Assembly: GCF_000744655.1 (NCBI RefSeq)
Contig: NZ_JQMJ01000004.1
Span: forward strand, 1 to 64,000
Origin: Streptacidiphilus rugosus AM-16
GTDB taxonomy: Bacteria > Actinomycetota > Actinomycetes > Streptomycetales > Streptomycetaceae
Reading direction: 5' to 3'
Length of the DNA: 64,000 nucleotides
Shown here one piece after another: positions 42,558 to 50,041 of the stretch (positions are counted from its first letter, which is position 1; every line of letters starts with the position of its first letter). A model generated the notes under the pieces. That model saw only the letters and a program-made list of their open reading frames with translations, was not told where the DNA came from and made no database searches. The position numbers and the translations under genes were made by a program.

Positions 42558-42940
42558 ATGGATGGCCTTGTTCCTGGTGCTCGTCGCTCCCTGCTCATTG
42601 CGTCGCTCACAGTTGTGGCTGCGGATGCGTCGGAACAGTTGGCCTGCGTGGACCGATACCGGATGGGAACGGACGGATCGCGCTGGACTTCGAACACGCT
42701 TACCGAGGCGTGTCCGGCGCCGGCGAAGCTGAGCTTGATCGGGAAGTCCTGGCAGATCTGAAGACGATCGACGAGATCTTCGATGGTATGAGCGGCCAGG
42801 ACCAGGCGGACCGCTGGTGCGATAAGGCCCTGGCAGCTGACTCTGGATGGGCCGAGACAAGGGCTTTGGCTCGCCGGGTTCTCCTGGTGCTCGTGGGCAA
42901 TTGGCGACTGCCGATGCCCGAGCTGCGCGAGTGGCCGTGA
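42558..42940 (+). pseudogene. Small hypothetical protein, frameshifted
   Basis: From ATG 42558 the frame reads MDGLVPGARRSLLIASLTVV, AADASEQLACVDRYRMGTDG and then loses sense. One base later the frame gives LDFEHAYRGVSGAGEAELDR, TIDEIFDGMSGQDQADRWCD and ends LPMPELREWP at 42940. The two halves make one coherent cytoplasmic protein of about 127 residues if a base is added or removed near 42680. Family unknown. Confidence 0.5.
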
Positions 42941-42999
42941 TCAGGGATTGTCCAGGTCACTGCCCTGGCGGTCGGTCCGGTCAGCGGCCGGCCCTCTGC

Positions 43000-43271
43000 T
43001 AAAGCCGGGTCAGGATCCTCTTCACGGTGGGCCGATGCTCGGGCGGGCGTCCAAATCGTCCAGCAGCCACTGGTCGATCATCTTCTTGAACGGCTTCAAT
43101 CTGGGCGAATGCCGCCTCGGTGTCCGCCGCGGCGCGGATACCGCCGAAGAATGTGCCTCGCGCACCAGACGCCGGTGAACCCGTACCTGCACGCCAGCGC
43201 GGACCGACAACTCCTCGCCCCACGAGTTCCGGCGGATCAGTAGGAACAGCTCTTCCTTCGAGGACACCATC
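43000..43271 (-). pseudogene. N-terminal fragment of an IS21-family (IstA) transposase
   Basis: Minus strand: MVSSKEELFLLIRRNSWGEE, LSVRA, one-base shift, then VHRRLVREAHSSAVSAP and PRRTPRRHSPRLKPFKKMID, WLLDDLDA. This matches the helix-turn-helix start of IS21 IstA proteins (ELSVRELARRHGVHRRTVRQAL). The rest of istA and istB is missing. The upstream side lies 24 bases from the CTAG where the passenger-carrying IS701 unit begins. Confidence 0.65.
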
Positions 43272-43417
43272 CGGCGTCGTCCTCTCACGGTGACCTAGTA
43301 CTCCAGCTGTAGATCTTGATCTTGGCCTGTGGGCGGAGGGCATCTCGGGTCGGTGGGTCGATTTCTGCTGGCCGCGGGCTGGTAGACCGAGCCCGGTGGA
43401 GCAGGCACTGTTCCCCG

Positions 43418-43855
43418 GTGAGCATCGTCATCAAGTTCTTCGTGGCGCCGGACGCTGAAGCTGCCGCTGGTGTCGCGGAGGGTGGTCCTGACGGGGTCTT
43501 CGAGTCGCTGACGTTCGGCAACTTCGATGTCGAGGAGGCCCTGATCGAGTGGGAGGGCATCTTCACCGGTCGGAGCTTTGAGGAAGTCCTTGACGACGAT
43601 GTGCCCGAGACTGTTGCCGACCTGGGCGACAGCGAGGGGCCGCTCGTCCTCGCCGTCTCCGGCACCCTTCAAGCCGCCCTGAGCTCCGCCAGCGAGGACC
43701 GGCTCGCTGAGGTCAGCCTGCTGTGGGTGGCCGAGCGGGCGGCGGACGGCGAGGTCTTCGATCCCGAGATCGCCGTGTGGATCCTGGGCGGCTTGGCCAA
43801 CGTGGCTCGCACTGTCGGCGAGGGAGACGAGAAGTTGTACTGCTGGGTGGCGTAG
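43418..43855 (+). CDS. Passenger gene 1: acidic hypothetical protein
   Basis: A 145-residue acidic protein from GTG 43418. It reads MSIVIKFFVAPDAEAAAGVA, GVFESLTFGNFDVEEALIEW, LVLAVSGTLQAALSSASEDR and ends EKLYCWVA. It is a compact alpha/beta protein with no motif of transposition. I know similar hypothetical streptomycete proteins but no function. It lies within the terminal repeats of unit A, 55 bases upstream of the transposase gene and in the same direction. Confidence 0.7.
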   Translation: MSIVIKFFVAPDAEAAAGVAEGGPDGVFESLTFGNFDVEEALIEWEGIFTGRSFEEVLDDDVPETVADLGDSEGPLVLAVSGTLQAALSSASEDRLAEVSLLWVAERAADGEVFDPEIAVWILGGLANVARTVGEGDEKLYCWVA

Positions 43856-43910
43856 AAGGGACGGCCACCGTTGATCATCGTCGGTTGTGTGGACAGACGA
43901 AGATCAGCCG

Positions 43911-45209
43911 ATGGCCGTGGGCCACAGCGTAGACCCTGCCCGGTGGCAGCCGGTGTTCGACAGCTTGATGGCGAGGGTGGCAGGGCGGTTCGCCCGGGTC
44001 GAGCCGCGTCGCAGAGCACGGGCGTTCGTGCTGGGCCTGCTGGCCGAGCTGCCGCGGAAGAACTGCTGGACGATCGCCGAGCACGCCGGTGACAGCAGTC
44101 CGGCCGGGATGCAGCACCTGCTCAGCCGCGCGTCCTGGGACGCCGACCGAGTCCGCGACGACATACGGGACTTCGTGGTAGAGCACCTCGGCAACCAGGA
44201 CGCCGTCCTCGTGGTGGACGAGACCGGCGACCTGAAGAAGGGCACCGCGAGCGTCGGGGTGCAACGCCAGTACACCGGAACCGCAGGACGAATCGAAAAC
44301 GCCCAGGTCGCCGTCTACCTCGTCTACTCCACTCCGGTTGGCCACGCTGCCATCGACCGGCGCCTCTATATCCCACACTCCTGGACCCAGGACCCCGACC
44401 GGTGCCGAGCGGCTGGCATCCCAGAGAACACGGGGTTCGACACCAAGCCCGCCCTGGCCACCGAGATGATCGCCCAGACCCTGGAGGCCGGCGTCACGGC
44501 CGCATGGGTCACCGGCGACGAGGTCTACGGCGGCGACCCCCACCTCAGCGCCGAGCTGGAGCGCCGTCAGATCGGCTATGTACTGGCCGTCTCACGCAAG
44601 CGACCGATCCCGACCCGCGCGGGCGTCTTCACGGCCGGCATGCTGGCCCACTGCCTCCCGAAGACTGCCTGGCAGCGACTCTCGGCCGGAGACGGTGCCA
44701 AAGGACACCGCTTCTATGACTGGGCACAGGTCGAGATCGACAGCCCGTCCGGCAGCAAGGGTCACCGGTCATTGCTCATTCGACGCAACCGGCGAACCGG
44801 CGAACTCGCCTTCTACCGTTGCTACTCGGCCGCTCCCGTTCCCCTGAGCACCCTGGTCAGGGTGGCCGGACGCCGCTGGACGGTGGAGGAGACCTTTCAG
44901 TCCGCGAAGGGACTGACCGGGCTCGACGAGCACCAGGTCCGCCGCTGGACCTCCTGGCACCGCTGGACCACGCTGGCCATGCTCGCACACGCCTTCCTCG
45001 TAGTCACAGCCGCCATCGAACGGACCTCCGTGGCCACCTCACCAGGGCTCGCTCCGCTGACCTGCGGCGAGATCCAACGCCTCTTCGCCGCCTTCACAGC
45101 ACCAATACCCCGCAGCCTGGCGCACCGACTCGGCTGGTCGCGTTGGCGCCGACGACATCAGGCCCGCGCGCGCAGCAGCCACTACCAGCGCCAAGCCCTT
45201 CAACGGTAA
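43911..45209 (+). CDS. IS701-family transposase (unit A)
   Basis: A 432-residue DDE transposase (counted from ATG 43911; 8 further codons are open upstream). DDE regions: AVLVVDETGDLKKGTASVGV, then AAWVTGDEVYGGDPHLSAEL, then WTVEETFQSAKGLTGLDEHQ. Unlike units B and the relic at 12 kb, its C-terminus (SLAHRLGWSRWRRRHQARAR) is read in a single frame. The stop is CGG TAA; ACCGTTGA words lie at 43868 and, inverted, at 45200, so a nested IS with short ends is also possible. Confidence 0.92.
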   Translation: MAVGHSVDPARWQPVFDSLMARVAGRFARVEPRRRARAFVLGLLAELPRKNCWTIAEHAGDSSPAGMQHLLSRASWDADRVRDDIRDFVVEHLGNQDAVLVVDETGDLKKGTASVGVQRQYTGTAGRIENAQVAVYLVYSTPVGHAAIDRRLYIPHSWTQDPDRCRAAGIPENTGFDTKPALATEMIAQTLEAGVTAAWVTGDEVYGGDPHLSAELERRQIGYVLAVSRKRPIPTRAGVFTAGMLAHCLPKTAWQRLSAGDGAKGHRFYDWAQVEIDSPSGSKGHRSLLIRRNRRTGELAFYRCYSAAPVPLSTLVRVAGRRWTVEETFQSAKGLTGLDEHQVRRWTSWHRWTTLAMLAHAFLVVTAAIERTSVATSPGLAPLTCGEIQRLFAAFTAPIPRSLAHRLGWSRWRRRHQARARSSHYQRQALQR

Positions 45210-45276
45210 CCTTCCCGGTCACGGCACTGGCTTTCCCCTTCGCCGGTCTTGAGCGACGTGGATGTAAGGAGCGCGG

Positions 45277-45912
45277 ATGGGCGGGATGGGGGTCTGGGTC
45301 GTCGGCGTTGTAGCGGACGATGCTATTGAGGACGCGCGTCGCCGATTCCCCGACGCGGCAGGCGCCCACGGCACGTGGCCGGCGTCGTCCGCCGACGTAA
45401 GCCAGTGGTGCGAGTCTCTCGAGCCTGCGGAATTGCCCGATGGGACACCCGAGCGGCCGTCGAGCATTGACGAAATCGCGCGCTTTGCCGACGCGGTCTA
45501 CAGAGTCCGGAACGACGAGACCGAGGTGGACGAGTTCCAGGACTGCCTGCTTCACCTGGTCCCGCAGCAGGAGAGCGAAGGCATGTTCTGCTCCGCCGTA
45601 CCCAGGGGCGACGGCGCAGCGGCGCTCATGTGGGGGCTCGGCCGCGACACGACGCTGCGAATCCCAGGCTGCTGCGGGCAGTTCCTGTTCGATGCCGCCC
45701 AAGTGCATGCCGCGCTTCCTGCGGCCGAACAAGCGCTCACCTTTCCCCTGCGGCGCCGGGCCCACGTGACCGCCCGGATCCGGCAATGGCTAGACGAGAT
45801 GGCGGACGACCCGAACTGCGACATCGACGAGCTGATCGACGGCCCACTTCGGGTGCTGCGTCACGCGGCGCGCACCGGAGTCGGCGCGGTCGGGCTCACT
45901 CTCTGGTACTAA
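45277..45912 (+). CDS. Passenger gene 2: hypothetical protein
   Basis: A 211-residue soluble protein from ATG 45277 (a second ATG at 45286). It reads GVWVVGVVADDAIEDARRRF, WCESLEPAELPDGTPERPSS, ARFADAVYRVRNDETEVDEF, RGDGAAALMWGLGRDTTLRI and ends TGVGAVGLTLWY. Family not recognised and no link to transposition. It lies between the transposase gene and the right terminal repeat of unit A, so it moves with the unit if the unit moves. Confidence 0.7.
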   Translation: MGGMGVWVVGVVADDAIEDARRRFPDAAGAHGTWPASSADVSQWCESLEPAELPDGTPERPSSIDEIARFADAVYRVRNDETEVDEFQDCLLHLVPQQESEGMFCSAVPRGDGAAALMWGLGRDTTLRIPGCCGQFLFDAAQVHAALPAAEQALTFPLRRRAHVTARIRQWLDEMADDPNCDIDELIDGPLRVLRHAARTGVGAVGLTLWY

Positions 45913-45976
45913 CAGGAATTCATGGAGGCCGTGGTCGCTGCACTAGCAAGATCAAGATCTACAGCTGGAGTACTAG

Positions 45977-46116
45977 TACTCCAGCAGGACTTTGCTATCT
46001 GACCTGGGGCGATGCAGGCGGAGTGGAGTGTAGTCAGGGTGCCAGGCGTCAGGGGCGGCTTCGTGTGGGCTGCCCCTCGATCGTGTGACTGCGCCGTCGG
46101 TAGTGGCTGCGGCGGG
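45977..46116. repeat. Left long terminal inverted repeat of unit B
   Basis: Exact inverted copy of 47420-47559. It carries an inward-facing copy of the transposase start (TAPSVVAAAG frame at 46085 on), which soon runs out of frame in the transposase 3' region. A promoter in it would read into the 3' end of the transposase gene. Confidence 0.85.
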
Positions 46117-46152
46117 CGACGGCCTGGCGTCGTCGACGCCAGGCGGACCAGC

Positions 46153-47451
46153 TCAGCGCGTGAGTGCGGGGCGAGCGCCGTGGCGGACACGGGCCACCGC
46201 CGCCGCCAACTGCCAGGAGCCTGCGGATCTCCGCCACGGTGAGGTCGACCAGGGTGCCGGAACCGTTTCTGCAGCCCCTTTTGACGCCGCGGCGGCCGCC
46301 ATCGCGGCCAAGAACGCGTGCGCGAGCATGGCGAGCGTGATGTGCCGCATCCAGCCGGTGTAACGGCGGACTTCGTACTGATCCAGACCGCATTCGTTCT
46401 TCGCGGCCTGGAAGCACTCCTCGATCGCCCACCGCATCCCCGCGATCCGCACCAACTCCGTCACGGTGGTCTCCGGCGGCGCGTAGGCGAGGTAGTAGGC
46501 GATCTCGTCCGGCTTGGCGATGCTGCGGCGGGCCATCGCCCAGCGTGCTCGGACCAGGACCTCGCCCTGGTAGTCGTACTCCGCCACGGCCCGCAGCCGG
46601 ATCGCCGCCCAGTCGTAGACGCGCGGGCCCTTGGCGCCGTCACCGCACGACATCCGCTCCCAGGCCTCGTCCGGGGCCTGCGCGAACAGCCAGTCGATGC
46701 GGGGACCGCCCAGGCTGAACTGGGACTTGGGCACCGCCAGGACGTAGCCGACACCGGATTCCTCCAGCAGCCGGCGGAAGCGTCCCTCCTGCCCATAGGC
46801 CGAGTCCGCGGTGACCCAGGCGATGGGCAGATCGGAGCCCAGCGCCCGCAGCACCAGCCGCTTCGCCAGCTCGCCCTTGGTGCAGAACTCCCGCTCGTCG
46901 GGGATCCTCGCCGCACGGCAGCGATCGCGGTCTTCGGTCCATGACTTGGGCAGGTAGAGCTCACGGTCGACCAGGGCCCGGCCCCGGACGGAGGCATAGG
47001 CGGCGAACACTCCGATCTGGCAGTTCTCGGTCCGGCCGGCGGTGCCGGAGTACTGGCGCTGCACCCCGGCGGAGGTGGTGCCCTTCTTCACGAAGCCGGT
47101 GTCGTCGAGGATCAGTACCCCGTCAGGCTCGCCCAACCGCTCGGCGACAAATGCCTGCAGGTCATCGCGGATCTCGTCCGGGTCCCACGCGGCCCCGGCG
47201 AGCAGATGCTGCAAGCCGTCGGGGGTGCGGTGACCGGCCTGCTCGGCCAGCTGCCAGCTGTTCTTCCTGGCGACTGGAGCCAGCAGGCCGCGCACGTAGT
47301 CCCGCATCCGGCGCCGCGCTTCGACGCGACGGAAGCGGTGTCCCACGGTCAAGAAGAGTTCGTCCAGTTCGCGGTCCCACGTCTCGGCGACGGTCTCGGT
47401 GATCACATCGAGAGGCTGCCCCGCCGCAGCCACTACCGACGGCGCAGTCAC
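46153..47451 (-). CDS. IS701-family transposase (unit B), probable -1 frameshift near the C-terminus
   Basis: A 432-residue frame from ATG 47451. DDE regions: GVLILDDTGFVKKGTTSAGV, IAWVTADSAYGQEGRFRRLL, WAIEECFQAAKNECGLDQYE. After [18 protein letters not shown] the zero frame ends with a low-complexity tail at 46153. The -1 frame, entered at the AAAAGGGG run 46282-46275, continues [17 protein letters not shown] and THALSWSAWRRRRQAVARRS to 46049, the true family C-terminus, which reaches into the left terminal repeat. So either the gene uses programmed frameshifting or it carries an indel. Confidence 0.9.
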   Translation of the reverse strand: MTAPSVVAAAGQPLDVITETVAETWDRELDELFLTVGHRFRRVEARRRMRDYVRGLLAPVARKNSWQLAEQAGHRTPDGLQHLLAGAAWDPDEIRDDLQAFVAERLGEPDGVLILDDTGFVKKGTTSAGVQRQYSGTAGRTENCQIGVFAAYASVRGRALVDRELYLPKSWTEDRDRCRAARIPDEREFCTKGELAKRLVLRALGSDLPIAWVTADSAYGQEGRFRRLLEESGVGYVLAVPKSQFSLGGPRIDWLFAQAPDEAWERMSCGDGAKGPRVYDWAAIRLRAVAEYDYQGEVLVRARWAMARRSIAKPDEIAYYLAYAPPETTVTELVRIAGMRWAIEECFQAAKNECGLDQYEVRRYTGWMRHITLAMLAHAFLAAMAAAAASKGAAETVPAPWSTSPWRRSAGSWQLAAAVARVRHGARPALTR

Positions 47452-47559
47452 ACGATCGAGGGGCAGCCCACACGAAGCCGCCCCTGACGCCTGGCACCCT
47501 GACTACACTCCACTCCGCCTGCATCGCCCCAGGTCAGATAGCAAAGTCCTGCTGGAGTA
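47420..47559. repeat. Right long terminal inverted repeat of unit B
   Basis: Contains the transposase start codon (47451) and upstream region. Identical to the inverted left copy over 140 bases, plus the flanking CTAG. Confidence 0.85.
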
Positions 47560-47716
47560 CTAGCCGTGAGCATCCCAGCGCTCCCCGCAAAGTGGGGCTA
47601 GTGCTCTGACCACATAGTTCACCGGGTTGGCGGCGTGCTGGGTGCCTCGGTGGATCCGGCGGCGGAGACCCCCGCCATAGGAGATTGAGGGCAGGGCGGG
47701 ATGTCGGAGGGTGAGG

Positions 47717-48115
47717 ATGGAAGAGTCGCAGATGCGCCTCGGCAACGATGTTGCGTGGCTGGACCTGACTCGGATAGGTGAAGACACCTGGCGGGTCACC
47801 GCAGACTGGTGCTCCCAGCTGACTGCCGAGTTCGCCGCTCACCTCACCGATGCCGAGGTCATGGACTTCGCGGGACGGATGCTCTCCCACTTGGACGCGG
47901 CGTCGGGGGCGAGCTTCTCAGCGGCGGTCACCCCCGGCCGGAACAATCCGCTGGTGTTGAAGGCGGAGCCCGTCGAGGACGGTTACGCCTTCTCCGTTCG
48001 CCTGACTCCCAATGGTGACGACGGCGCATGTCACCTGCAGATGGAACTCGATCCGATCGCGATCCCGGACCTGCGCGAGGTGTTCGACGCGCTGCACGCG
48101 TCCCTGGTGGTCTGA
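47717..48115 (+). CDS. Hypothetical protein
   Basis: A 132-residue protein from ATG 47717, with GGAGG six bases upstream (GTG 47711 is too close to it). It reads QMRLGNDVAWLDLTRIGEDT, FAAHLTDAEVMDFAGRMLSH and ends LREVFDALHASLVV. It is beta-rich with amphipathic strands, possibly an immunity-like protein, but no family is sure. It stands between unit B and the IS630 relic. Confidence 0.65.
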   Translation: MEESQMRLGNDVAWLDLTRIGEDTWRVTADWCSQLTAEFAAHLTDAEVMDFAGRMLSHLDAASGASFSAAVTPGRNNPLVLKAEPVEDGYAFSVRLTPNGDDGACHLQMELDPIAIPDLREVFDALHASLVV

Positions 48116-48129
48116 CGGTCTGGAGTGCG

Positions 48130-49060
48130 GGGTCGGTCAGGCCGCCGCTGTGAGCGGGCGTCCACCCCAGCGGATGCCCTTCTCGCTGCGGACCCGAGCA
48201 CGCTCCCTGCGCTGGGCTGTCAGCACGTCGGGGTGTCGGGCGTTCTCGCAGGTAGGCTCCTCGCCCACCGCCGGATCTTGTCGCCCTTGTGGGCCGACAG
48301 GTTGTCCAAGATGACGTAGCTCGGAGCGCCGTCCGGTCTAGCCGCGCGGATCGACCTGAGCGCGGCCAGGGTGTTCGCGGCGCCCTTCTTGCGGCGGTTG
48401 ACGCCCCAGAGCCTGTCGTCGCCGACCGATTAACAGCCGTGGAAGTAACGGACTCCGTAGGTGCGGTGGTAGGTCGCGGGATGCCGCTCAGGGTGGCCGG
48501 CCCGAGCCCAGCCTGAGCCGGCGGCAGGCCGGATGCCGAGCGGACCGAACTCGTCGAACGCGAAGACCCGGTCGGGGAAGCGGTCTAGGACGTGCTCGCT
48601 CCGGTCGAGCTTGGTGTCACGGTCGGGGTCGGGTGATTCCTTCCAGGTCTTGGTGCGCTGGAAGGTGACATCGCGGCGGGCGAGCAGGCACCGTAACGCC
48701 TCGCGGCCGATCCGTATGACGCGGCCGTGGACTTTCCGCAGGTAGGCGGCGAGTTTGCGGATGGACCAACGGGTGAAGGGCTGGCAGAGCTTGGTCGGGC
48801 GGGTAGTGGGCGTCGCGACGACGAAGTCCTCGTCGTCAGGACTGATCAGGCGGGGACGGCCTCACGCCCACCGAGGGTCCAGGCAGGCCAGGCCGATCTC
48901 GTTGAACCGGTGGATCACATCGCGGACGGTGTCCTCGTCGGCCTGCACCAGTTGGGCGATCACCGGGACCCGGTTCCCGCCGGCCGACGCCAGCAGCATC
49001 ATCGCCCGCCGGAACCACACCGAACTGGTGCTGCCCCGGCGCACGATCTGCTGCAGCTTC
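48130..49060 (-). pseudogene. IS630-family transposase relic with in-frame stops
   Basis: One minus-strand frame from 49044 reads NRVPVIAQLVQADEDTVRDV, IHRFNEIGLACLDPRWA, TGA (48864-48862), GRPRLISPDDEDFVVA, then IRKLAAYLRKVHGRVIRIGR, VFAFDEFGPLGIRPAAG, YGVRYFHGC, TAA (48432-48430), SVGDDRLWGVNRRKKGAA and PSYVILDNLSAHKGDKIRRW before degrading. These are the HTH, linker and DDE regions of IS630 (D in FAFDEF, D in LDNLSAH). Two nonsense codons and a lost C-terminus make it inactive. Confidence 0.85.
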
Positions 49061-49115
49061 TAGCTCAAGCCGGAACAGCCCCGGACGCTCCTACGAGCTC
49101 GTAAAACGATCTTGG

Positions 49116-49505
49116 CTACGCAACCGGGCGCTTTCCGTAGTATGCGCGCAAGGTCCTGGCCAGCTTTCGCTGGATCGCCCGGAGGATCGGGAGGGTGGCT
49201 TCGTCGGTGAGCCCGGTGGTCGTTCGCCACTCGACGCCCGAGCCGACGAGGTCACTGACGAAGACGATCTCCGCAGCCAGAAGGGTCCGCGCCCAATCGA
49301 CGGGCTTGATCGGATCATCGTCGCCCAGAGCGCGGCTCAGGATCCGGCACTGATCGAGCAGATCGCGAGCGTCCACGAACCCCATTCCGAAAGCGAGTTC
49401 GTCGCTGCACCGCGCGGGCCCGCCCCATTCACCGAGAGCCCGTCGCAGCAGTCGAACCTCGTCTTCCGCCAGGACCTGGCTTGGCCTCACACCTTGCTCC
49501 GACAT
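49116..49505 (-). CDS. Hypothetical protein
   Basis: A 129-residue helical cytoplasmic protein: VLAEDEVRLLRRALGEWGGP, ARCSDELAFGMGFVDARDLL, ARTLLAAEIVFVSDLVGSGV and a basic C-terminus (AIQRKLARTLRAYYGKRPVA). Found as a stand-alone gene between IS relics. Family unknown, codon use normal for the region. Confidence 0.65.
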   Translation of the reverse strand: MSEQGVRPSQVLAEDEVRLLRRALGEWGGPARCSDELAFGMGFVDARDLLDQCRILSRALGDDDPIKPVDWARTLLAAEIVFVSDLVGSGVEWRTTTGLTDEATLPILRAIQRKLARTLRAYYGKRPVA

Positions 49506-49543
49506 CCGTCCCGCCCTTCCGTCCTCGTCACAGGACGATCAAG

Positions 49544-49985
49544 CTACCCCTTTCGGAGTCTCCTCCAGCAGATCAGCGAGCAGGCGAGCGAGGCAAAAGC
49601 GTCGTGGAGGTCCTGGCGACTTTCCCAGCGGACGGCGAGGCGCTTGAACTGGTGCAGAAGGGCGAACGTCTGCTCCACGACGTACCGCAGCTTGCCCAGG
49701 CCATGAATGTCGGGCTGACCTTTGCGAGAGACGACGGGCAGGATCCCTGGCCGTAGCAGTTTTTTCCGGTTGGGGTTGCTGTCGCAGCCCTTGTCGCCCA
49801 AGAGCGCGTCGGTGACGGCAGCCTCAAGAGCCCGCTCGTCGACCACATTCCGAACCACGAAGCCAACCTACGGTGACCCACCGACATCCGTCTCCACCGG
49901 CAGCCCCGCATCTGCCGGATGGCGTTTGCGCGTGGTCGGTGTGCGGGTGGAGAGGGCAGGTGTTGTGACCCATAACCCCACATCC
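49544..49985 (-). pseudogene. C-terminal fragment of an IS5-family transposase
   Basis: The minus strand reads VVDERALEAAVTDALLGDKG, CDSNPNRKKLLRPGILPVVS, GLGKLRYVVEQTFALLHQFK and RLAVRWESRQDLHDAFASLA, the second half of an IS5 DDE transposase (the Glu is in VEQTFALLHQFKRLAVRWE). Upstream, RTPTTRKRHPADAGLPVET is out of register and closed by a TGA at 49870. The N-terminal half is deleted. The ROCO gene starts 57 bases further on the other strand. Confidence 0.75.
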
Positions 49986-50041
49986 GGAGCCTCGATCGGG
50001 GACGATGGGCAGTCTGTGATCAGGCCGTCTGAGGGGACTGG

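Larger units (their letters stand above)
43299..45972 (+). mobile_element. IS701-type unit with two passenger genes (unit A)
   Basis: Perfect 26-base terminal inverted repeats, starting TACTCCAGCTGTAGATC, lie at 43299-43324 and 45947-45972. Both are flanked by CTAG (43295-43298, 45973-45976). Inside are an IS701 transposase (43911-45209) and one unrelated gene on each side (43418-43855, 45277-45912), all on the plus strand. At 2674 bp it is about 1.1 kb longer than unit B. The right CTAG is shared with unit B. Confidence 0.85.
45977..47559 (-). mobile_element. IS701-type unit with 140-base perfect terminal inverted repeats (unit B)
   Basis: The unit is flanked by CTAG (45973-45976 and 47560-47563). 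Its ends are identical for 140 bases: 45977-46116 and, inverted, 47420-47559, both beginning TACTCCAGCAGGACTTTGC. By eye no mismatch or gap exists in this span; the copies diverge at 46117/47419. The right copy contains the first 10 codons and the ribosome binding region of the transposase gene. One CTAG separates it from unit A. Confidence 0.88.
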
